Shown here piece by piece: positions 6,938 through 12,137 of a stretch of DNA of 16,981 bases. Within the stretch, counting starts at the first letter, position 1. Every line of letters starts with the position of its first letter. This DNA is from JBFELU01 sp041572755 (GTDB lineage: Bacteria; Actinomycetota; Acidimicrobiia; Spongiisociales; UBA11373). The position numbers and the translations under genes were made by a program. Under the pieces are notes generated by a model that saw nothing but the letters and a program-made list of their open reading frames with translations, made no database searches and had not been told where the DNA came from. The stretch is taken from positions 1 to 16,981 of the forward strand of contig JBFFRY010000040.1 in NCBI GenBank assembly GCA_041572755.1. Direction: 5' to 3'.

Positions 6938-8040
6938 GTCGCCCTCCGTTGCCGGCGCACTCGGAATCGCTTGGTCATGTCCAGGATCACGAACACCAAC
7001 ATGGTCCCCACGACGGTCGGGATGAAGATCCTGTAGAAGAGATTCACCAAGAACACCGCCACCGAGTGCCGCAGGGACGGCTGGTAGTGGCTCATCCACG
7101 CGGCCGGGAAGTTGGATGTCGCATCCGGATGGCATCGTTGACAGGTGGGCAGGAGGTTCTCCCGAAACACCGCGCTCTCAGGGTCGTCGGCACGGGCAAT
7201 GTCGTGAACCCCATGGCAATCGATGCAGACCGGCATGTTGGTCTCTTGATCCGGCGCCAACTTCTGGAACAACACGACCGTCGTCCCGTGGAAATCGGCC
7301 ACGTAGGTCTCGAAGACTTCTGTGCTGATCCCGTACCGGGTCATCAGTTCGTCGTCGTCGTGGCATTCGGCGCAGATCTGCGGCGAGAACAGGTGAAATG
7401 GTGAGTCCGAAACGCTCTCGGTCCGGTGAACACCGTGACAGTCGGTGCAGGAGGGAACGTCCGGGTTGCCGGCAAGCAACCCGGCACCGTGAACGCTCGC
7501 CTCATACCGGTCGTACACCTCCGAATGGCAATCGCGACACGCATGCGGGATTTCGACCGACGGCATACCGCCGTCGGTTATGTAGTGGGCGCCGTGGCAG
7601 TCGGTGCACACGGCAGCGTCGACGTTCCCGCCCTGCAATGCCTGGGAGTGAACCGCGTCCAGCGTCTCGGAGAATTCGACTTCGTGACACGTCGAACACA
7701 CCTCGTAATGGTCGATCGTGTACTCCCGCAGGTTGGTGGCGCTCAACTCACGGTGCGGATATGCGTCGACGTCCTGGTGGCACACGGTGCACGACAGGTC
7801 ACCGTGGACCGAACCCTCATAGGCGGACCGATCGACGGTGACGTCGAGGGTCTCGCCGGACTGCAGGGTCGCGGTCATGCCGGACCCGTCGTGGCAGGTG
7901 AGGCAGGATTCGTTGTCCGGTGCCTCCTGTCCGGCGGCCGGCCCAACCGGCCCGAGGGCCACAATGACCAGGGCGGCTGCCGCCGCCCCCGTCAGCCTGC
8001 CGACCACCCGGGAGACGGCGGTCTGGTGTTTCTTGCTCAT
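6934..8040 (-). CDS. Membrane-anchored nonaheme cytochrome c
   Basis: The 368-residue protein has an N-terminal signal peptide (KK/RR-containing head, hydrophobic 15-31, likely cut near Ala36-Gly37) and a C-terminal membrane anchor at about 334-353 followed by a basic tail. Between them are nine covalent heme motifs: CLTCH 46, CTVCH 84, CSTCH 115, CTDCH 145, CRDCH 168, CTDCH 198, CAECH 223, CIDCH 272 and CQRCH 300. Thirteen further histidines lie in the mature region (79, 96, 111, 131, 152, 166, 184, 205, 216, 251, 279, 318, 325), enough for bis-His ligation of all nine hemes. Patterns such as CxxCHGxH recall multiheme cytochromes of the cytochrome c3/c7 type. It should be an extracytoplasmic electron wire. 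Its stop overlaps the cytochrome b start, implying a fixed-ratio complex. The ATG at 8040 has only a weak upstream ribosome site; the open frame extends 18 codons further without family support. Confidence 0.9.
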   Translation of the reverse strand: MSKKHQTAVSRVVGRLTGAAAAALVIVALGPVGPAAGQEAPDNESCLTCHDGSGMTATLQSGETLDVTVDRSAYEGSVHGDLSCTVCHQDVDAYPHRELSATNLREYTIDHYEVCSTCHEVEFSETLDAVHSQALQGGNVDAAVCTDCHGAHYITDGGMPSVEIPHACRDCHSEVYDRYEASVHGAGLLAGNPDVPSCTDCHGVHRTESVSDSPFHLFSPQICAECHDDDELMTRYGISTEVFETYVADFHGTTVVLFQKLAPDQETNMPVCIDCHGVHDIARADDPESAVFRENLLPTCQRCHPDATSNFPAAWMSHYQPSLRHSVAVFLVNLFYRIFIPTVVGTMLVFVILDMTKRFRVRRQRRAT

Positions 8041-8100
8041 GTTCGTCTCGAGTGGTTGCCGGCTGGGCGGCGGACTGCGACCGCCGCCCAGCACACTGCG

Positions 8101-8403
8101 CTAGCTCTTGGCACGGCCCTGAACCCGCTCCGCCCCGGCGGGCGACGACTTGGCGAGTGACACCACCTTTTGCGACCCGAGCCACACGATGGCGCCCAGG
8201 CCGAGCACGGGAAGCAGGACGACGTACATGGCGCCCAAAATGGGAGAAACGATCATCAGAAGCGGGAACGGAATTCGGAAGAACCGGACTCCCGACTCTC
8301 CCGGCAGCTCACCACCGTCCCTCTCGATCGAGACGATCTCTCGACGGGCTGGGCTGACGTAGTAACCGGCCTTGACCCACTGTGATCCTTGATAGCGCCT
8401 CAT
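8101..8403 (-). CDS. Small membrane protein, first gene of the cytochrome operon
   Basis: This 100-residue protein is not recognised. Residues 1-40 are polar and mixed in charge; about 42-77 is a continuous hydrophobic stretch with central Pro and Gly residues (IPFPLLMIVSP, LLPVLGLGAIVWLG) that could form one long helix or a tight two-helix hairpin. The tail is basic and polar (82-100). It has no Cys and no His, so it does not bind heme itself. The ATG at 8403 has AGAGG six bases upstream, and the nonaheme cytochrome gene begins 60 bases after its stop on the same strand. The position suggests an accessory or assembly subunit of the cytochrome complex. That role is inference from context alone. 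Confidence 0.7.
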   Translation of the reverse strand: MRRYQGSQWVKAGYYVSPARREIVSIERDGGELPGESGVRFFRIPFPLLMIVSPILGAMYVVLLPVLGLGAIVWLGSQKVVSLAKSSPAGAERVQGRAKS

Positions 8404-8772
8404 TCTCTACCTCTCTTCTTTGGTAGGGCTGGGCGCAGGGGGGTAGCTGGCACAGAGCCGACCTCCGCTTTCCGACTTCCGTGTTCTCTGGCGACCTCCT
8501 GCGTCTCTCTGTCTCTCTCCTTCTCTCTGTGCTGCGGATCGGCGATCTCACGACGACCCCACAGCGCCTTTCGGACTCCTTCAATCGGCTCGGCGATCCG
8601 GTGGTCTCCTCTCAGCGGTCTCGCGCGCATCGTCCCGCAGGCTCAAATGCCTGGGAAGAGGCGAAGGGCTCAAATCTGATGGATCACCCACCGCTGTCCA
8701 AGCAGCCGGTCATCGACGAGAATCCAAGTAACGGATTCGACCACCGGAGCAGATCAAACTGGGACGGCGCAC
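8404..8772. other. 369-bp non-coding divergent region with pyrimidine-rich tract
   Basis: No convincing gene lies between the cytochrome operon (leftward) and the metallo-hydrolase (rightward). Open frames here have no family-like sequence. The plus strand has a C/T-rich tract at about 8504-8528 (repeated TCTCTCTG). There is also a direct repeat GGCTCAAAT at 8640-8648 and 8667-8675, a repeat TCGGCGATC at 8539-8547 and 8590-8598, and an inverted repeat at 8720-8738. No TANNNT hexamer is evident near either start. It should hold the promoters of both units and is long for such compact DNA. Confidence 0.5.
8720..8738. promoter_or_regulatory. Inverted repeat GAATCC-N7-GGATTC, possible operator
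   Basis: GAATCC (8720-8725) and GGATTC (8733-8738) are perfect inverted copies separated by AAGTAAC. The site ends 34 bases before the metallo-hydrolase start, where a repressor or activator dimer could bind. One copy only is seen, so this is tentative. Confidence 0.3.
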
Positions 8773-9582
8773 ATGAAGATCAACCGAGTCAGGGCTCCGC
8801 GCCCGGGAATGTTCCTGGGGTTGAACCCGAACACCTGGGTCGCATCCTCCGGGGATGCCGCGGTCATCATCGACCCGGGCCCGGCCATCGAGTCCCACCT
8901 CGGCGAGATCAAGGCAACCCTCGAAGGACTCTCCCCTCTCGCGGTTCTCGTCACCCATTGCCATCCAGACCACTCCGAGGCCGCCAACCGGCTCGCCGAT
9001 GAGCTCCGCGTGCCCACGATGGCGTGCTGCGAGGGCCCGGGGCTCAGACCCGATCAGCTCCTCCGTGACGGGCAGCAGATCGGGGTGGGGGATGCGGTGA
9101 TCGACGCCATCCACACGCCCGGCCACACTCCGGATCACTACTGCTTCAGGACGGGAGCGTCCCTCTTCTCCGGCGATCATCTCGTGGGGGGAAACATCTC
9201 CATCACCGAGAACATGACGGACTACTTCGAGTCTCTTCGCAAGCTGCAAGGGATCGGCATCAGGCGTCTCCTCCCGGGTCACGGACCCATCATGAGGAAC
9301 GCAGAAACGGTCATCCAAAGGATCATCGACCATCGCGAGGAGAGAGAACGTCAGATCTTGGCCGTCATCGAGCGCGGGGTGTCATCGGTCGGCGGCATCG
9401 TCGAACGGGTGTACACCGAACTCGACCCGGCGTTCCACGGCATGGCCGCACGATCCGTCGGCGCCCACTTGAGGAAGCTCGCCCGCGAGGGCCTGGTGGA
9501 ATTGCCCGAAGGCTCCAGCGACTGGCTGGCCCGGCTGCACGTGCCCGGGTCCGGTGTCGGCAGCGACGGGGACCCTGCCTGA
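8773..9582 (+). CDS. Metallo-beta-lactamase-fold hydrolase, LACTB2-like
   Basis: The 269-residue cytoplasmic protein has the complete two-metal site of the fold: HCHPDH (His62, His64, Asp66, His67), His118 in TPGHTPDH, Asp135 in SGDH and His170 in LPGHGP. The C-terminal part from about 190 (RERQILAVIERGVSSVGGIVERVY, then GAHLRKLAREGLVEL) is a winged-helix-like domain, the arrangement of the LACTB2 group. Such enzymes are variously nucleases or thioester/phosphoester hydrolases, so the substrate is open. The ATG at 8773 has only a weak upstream GGGACGG. It diverges from the cytochrome operon and converges on the YtfJ-like gene 32 bases beyond its stop. No sequence evidence ties it functionally to the cytochromes. 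Confidence 0.88.
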   Translation: MKINRVRAPRPGMFLGLNPNTWVASSGDAAVIIDPGPAIESHLGEIKATLEGLSPLAVLVTHCHPDHSEAANRLADELRVPTMACCEGPGLRPDQLLRDGQQIGVGDAVIDAIHTPGHTPDHYCFRTGASLFSGDHLVGGNISITENMTDYFESLRKLQGIGIRRLLPGHGPIMRNAETVIQRIIDHREERERQILAVIERGVSSVGGIVERVYTELDPAFHGMAARSVGAHLRKLAREGLVELPEGSSDWLARLHVPGSGVGSDGDPA

Positions 9583-9614
9583 GCGGCCCCCTGGTGACGT
9601 AGCAAGGTCCCTGG

Positions 9615-9962
9615 CTACTGCTTCCGACCGTGGCGAGCCCGCCGCACCGACCGGAAGACCAGCAGCGCCACGATCAAAGCCACCTCGGCCAGGACGATCA
9701 CCCTGGTGGTGTCGGCCGCCGGCACCCAGGACACCTGATCGTCTTTGATCTGGAAGGCGCCCACGGGGCGGGCGGTCATTCCGAAACCACCGCCCGATCC
9801 CGATCCGACTCCCTCGCCCTCACCTTCACCGCCTCCGCCACCGCCGCGAACCGCGGCGGCCGGGATGAACGTGACGCCGTCCTTCTCGTAGGGGTCTCCG
9901 TAGACCCGTCGAACCGTGACGGCGTCCCGGGCTCCCTGCACCAGTTCGTCGACGTTCGGCAC
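9615..9962 (-). CDS. YtfJ/GerW-family protein with C-terminal membrane helix
   Basis: This 115-residue protein starts at a GTG. Residues 10-40 (ARDAVTVRRVYGDPYEKDGVTFIPAAAVRG) and the following Gly/Glu-rich stretch (40-62, GGGGGGEGEGEG and GSGSGGGFG) then ARPVGAFQI match the YtfJ/GerW family. That family is named from Bacillus spore proteins but is widespread in actinobacteria that do not sporulate. A single membrane helix lies at about 87-104, followed by a short basic tail, so the domain is probably membrane-tethered. The function is not known outside spores. The frame stays open upstream, but a strong AAGGAG at 9969-9974 fixes the GTG at 9962. The DUF3786-like gene lies 168 bases upstream on the same strand, so linkage to it is uncertain. 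Confidence 0.75.
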   Translation of the reverse strand: MPNVDELVQGARDAVTVRRVYGDPYEKDGVTFIPAAAVRGGGGGGEGEGEGVGSGSGGGFGMTARPVGAFQIKDDQVSWVPAADTTRVIVLAEVALIVALLVFRSVRRARHGRKQ

Positions 9963-9968
9963 CGCGTG

Positions 9969-9974
9969 CTCCTT
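9969..9974 (-). promoter_or_regulatory. Ribosome-binding site AAGGAG that decides the YtfJ-like start
   Basis: On the minus strand AAGGAG is followed by six bases (CACGCG) and GTG at 9962. This is the strongest Shine-Dalgarno match in this block and argues against starting further upstream in the open frame. Confidence 0.65.
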
Positions 9975-10130
9975 TCCGTCCCTCACACCATGCTGGTCCC
10001 TCCCGGTCGGCCGGGCCAGGCCGGAGTGCCGCAGGAAGGACCGGCCGCCATGGGCGCAAATGGTCGGTTCCTCGCCCACGCACCCGGCTTCGACTTCTCT
10101 TCTCCTCGCCGAACGACCGGGCGGGGCGTG

Positions 10131-10799
10131 CTAGCGACGATCCGACGGCCGCCGTCCATCCCCAGGTACGTCGAGGATGCGATCGACGAGACGGGACCCG
10201 AGCACCGCCAGCCCCTCGATACGGAGGCGGCGGTGGGCCGCCGAGTCGAACAGCAGTGACGCCCGCGAAGGCAGATCCTCGTCGCCGAGCCAATAGACGA
10301 CGCCGAGATCCACCCTGGGAAGCACGGTGAACACGTATCCGGCGTCGCCGAGGTCGAAAGGGACGCCGCCGAGAGTGCGGCAAGCGCCCTCGAACCCGGC
10401 GAGATCGAGTTGCCAGCGTCGCGCCAGCCGATCGGGACCCGACCCCTGGAGCGCCTGGCTGTACATGTGGCCGTTGGGAAGCTCCCGGAAGGTCACCCAG
10501 TGCCCGGTGGGCGGGGTGTCGTCGACCGTGGCGAGATGGGCCACGACCAGACTCTGCAGGAACTCATCGACCTCGGAACCCTCCGGTCCGGTCACCGAGT
10601 AGTCGGTGGAGTCGATCTCGAAGTCCTCGAACAGCATCTTCAAGCTCAGATACCGCCCATCGAAGGTCGCTCCACTGCGCCGACAGAGATCTTCGGGTGG
10701 CTTCGTTTCGAGGCTCTCCCGCAGGGCCGCCAGTTCGGGCTGCAGCTTGCCGGCCCATACTCGGCCCGGATCGTGCTTGGGCTGGTGGTGATGCAGCAT
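10131..10799 (-). CDS. DUF3786-like protein
   Basis: This 222-residue soluble protein resembles DUF3786 as I recall it: GHWVTFRELPNGHMY (99-113), then a helix region with FEGACRTLGGVPFDLGDAGYVFTVLPRVDLGVVYWLGDEDLPSRASLLFD (136-185). The middle and C-terminal blocks (LGG..FD.GDA, LPR, W.GDE, LLFD) are the family's recurrent signatures. The molecular function is unknown; members are frequent in anaerobes. The first residues (MLHHHQPKHD) are His-rich and may not be conserved, and a GTG at residue 14 is an alternative start. The chosen ATG at 10799 follows TACAGT (10815-10810) by ten bases with no Shine-Dalgarno sequence, so translation may be nearly leaderless. The cupin gene ends 37 bases upstream on the same strand. 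Confidence 0.7.
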   Translation of the reverse strand: MLHHHQPKHDPGRVWAGKLQPELAALRESLETKPPEDLCRRSGATFDGRYLSLKMLFEDFEIDSTDYSVTGPEGSEVDEFLQSLVVAHLATVDDTPPTGHWVTFRELPNGHMYSQALQGSGPDRLARRWQLDLAGFEGACRTLGGVPFDLGDAGYVFTVLPRVDLGVVYWLGDEDLPSRASLLFDSAAHRRLRIEGLAVLGSRLVDRILDVPGDGRRPSDRR

Positions 10800-10809
10800 C
10801 GGCCCGCCG

Positions 10810-10815
10810 ACTGTA
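10810..10815 (-). promoter_or_regulatory. Candidate -10 hexamer TACAGT before the DUF3786-like gene
   Basis: On the minus strand TACAGT is followed by ten bases and the ATG at 10799. A start seven bases downstream would give a leader of about three bases. No ribosome-binding site is present. It lies in the 37-base gap after the cupin gene. Confidence 0.35.
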
Positions 10816-10836
10816 GTGGGGCCGATTCCGCCCTCA

Positions 10837-11238
10837 CTACCCCGGGGGGACCTCCGTGTTGGGGCTCCACGGTCCCTCGAGCAGCACCGCCTCGTCGTCC
10901 CCGGGCCAGGGCGGAAGTGCGGTGCAGGTGAAAGTCAGGGGCTCGTCGCCGGCACACCGATACTGGAACGCAGTGCCCAACGGAATGTCGACACACACGC
11001 CGGGTTCGAGATCGGTGATGCCCTCGGTTCCGTCCGGGGCCCTGCGCCACACCTCGCCCCGACCGGTGAGGACGAACCAGTACTCGTCGATGGTACGGAA
11101 CCGGCAAGCACGCCCCACCATCCCCGGCGGCACGGTCGAATGGATCATGTTCCCGTGCGGCCCATCGATCAGAAAGCGGATGTAGGCACCCAGCGGAGAA
11201 CGGCCCGTCTCGGCGCTGTCGAGGTGCGTGGTCTTCAT
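10837..11238 (-). CDS. Single-domain cupin lacking the usual metal ligands
   Basis: The 133-residue protein fits one cupin beta-barrel. Motif 1 lies around RACRFRTIDEYWFVLTGRGEVW (43-64) and motif 2 around LEPGVCVDIPLGTAFQYR (77-94). The spacing EYWFVLTG and the PLGT turn are typical, but the HxH pair of motif 1 is absent and the His expected after PxGxx is Phe91. Only Glu52 of the four usual ligands remains, so the protein probably binds a small molecule, or senses one, without a catalytic metal. The tail has the motif PPWPGDDEA (109-117), seen in a group of small cupins. The ATG at 11238 has GGAGAGG upstream and a TAGGCT hexamer further out. It heads the minus-strand block with the DUF3786-like gene. 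The ligand is unknown. Confidence 0.8.
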   Translation of the reverse strand: MKTTHLDSAETGRSPLGAYIRFLIDGPHGNMIHSTVPPGMVGRACRFRTIDEYWFVLTGRGEVWRRAPDGTEGITDLEPGVCVDIPLGTAFQYRCAGDEPLTFTCTALPPWPGDDEAVLLEGPWSPNTEVPPG

Positions 11239-11258
11239 GGTGGTCTGCCTCTCCGGTC

Positions 11259-11264
11259 AGCCTA
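11259..11264 (-). promoter_or_regulatory. Candidate -10 hexamer TAGGCT for the cupin gene
   Basis: On the minus strand TAGGCT is followed by 20 bases containing GGAGAGG and then the cupin ATG at 11238. The implied leader is about 13 bases. The -35 region is not clear. Confidence 0.4.
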
Positions 11265-11405
11265 TGCGTCTCCGGGGGCCCGGGAGAACCAGAGTCTCAT
11301 GCAGAGATGGATCCTGTTGGGTCCACCTCGACGATCGGCGACGCTGGTGGACGGCTTCCCGGACCAACCGGGCACCCGCCGTTCTCACCGGTCATGCCGG
11401 GCCCC

Positions 11406-11420
11406 GCCGCAACCTGCGGC
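11406..11420 (-). terminator. Short hairpin directly after the CPBP protease stop
   Basis: GCCGC (11406-11410) and GCGGC (11416-11420) form a 5-bp stem with a 5-base loop starting at the base after the TGA of the protease gene. There is no T-run and the stem is short, so this is a weak terminator candidate for the leuS transcript. Confidence 0.25.
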
Positions 11421-12137
11421 TCACCCCAAGGCCCCCTCGGCCTCCACGATGAACAGCGCCAGCACCGACAGCAGGTTGAACCCGGCATGGGTGAGGAAGG
11501 GGCGTCCCAACCGACCCGTCTTGATGGCCTGGCGGGCCAACACGATGCCCACGACGTAGAGGACCGGGATCGCCAGCACGGCGTTGGGGTCGAAGAAGTG
11601 CACCGCGGCGAAGACCGCCGACGACCCGTACACCGCCCACCGCGACCCGTAGCGGCGCAAGAGAACCCGCAAGAGGATGCCTCGGAACAAGAGCTCCTCG
11701 GCCGCCGGAGCCAGCAGCCCGGCGCCCAGTACCACGAGGGCCCGATCGAGCGCACCGATGGCCTCGTCGGCGGCCGTGACGATCTCCTGCTCGGGAGCCT
11801 CGAAGTTGAGCAGTGTCACCACCAGGGCGATCACCAGAGAGAGCGCCACCTGGAGACCGGCACCGACGGCGAGCCCGGTGAGGTCCTCAGGGGCGGCGCT
11901 GAGGCCGAGTTCGCTGCGGCGGTCCGCCGAGAGGGCGGCCATCCACACGACCGCACCGATCGTCACCAACGTCTGTGTCGGGACCACCACTCTGAAGATC
12001 TCCGACGCCGACAGGTCGGGACCGAGCGCCACCTGAGCGATCCCGGCGGCCAGAAAGCCCATGGCAAACGCCAGCACTGCATGTCGGATCCGCCACAGCC
12101 GATCCTCGGGTTCGAACGGCTCGATGGGGAAGCTCAC
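11421..12137 (-). CDS. CPBP-family intramembrane glutamic endopeptidase
   Basis: This 238-residue polytopic membrane protein has the three CPBP/Abi (CAAX protease-like) motifs: EELLFR with Glu147-Glu148 and Arg152, FAAVHFFDPN with His180, and THAGFNLL with His217 and Asn221. These residues form the active site of Rce1-type intramembrane proteases. Hydrophobic helices are predicted at about 20-38, 55-70, 92-110, 133-145 and through the C-terminal half. In actinobacteria these proteins have varied or unknown substrates; some act in bacteriocin immunity. The GTG start at 12137 overlaps the leuS stop (GTGA), with no independent ribosome site visible, so it depends on leuS translation. This is a curious partner for a synthetase, and I know of no functional link. 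Confidence 0.85.
   Translation of the reverse strand: MSFPIEPFEPEDRLWRIRHAVLAFAMGFLAAGIAQVALGPDLSASEIFRVVVPTQTLVTIGAVVWMAALSADRRSELGLSAAPEDLTGLAVGAGLQVALSLVIALVVTLLNFEAPEQEIVTAADEAIGALDRALVVLGAGLLAPAAEELLFRGILLRVLLRRYGSRWAVYGSSAVFAAVHFFDPNAVLAIPVLYVVGIVLARQAIKTGRLGRPFLTHAGFNLLSVLALFIVEAEGALG

Noticed and set aside
8400..8630. Minus-strand frame of 76 codons upstream of the cytochrome operon
   Set aside because: It is a charged, repetitive translation (KERDRETQEVARE) of the purine-rich strand of a simple tract, overlaps the small membrane protein start, and shows no family resemblance.
9599..9618. Inverted repeat GTAGC/GCTAC between two convergent genes
   Set aside because: The stem is only five pairs with a long loop and no T-run, so it is not a credible terminator.
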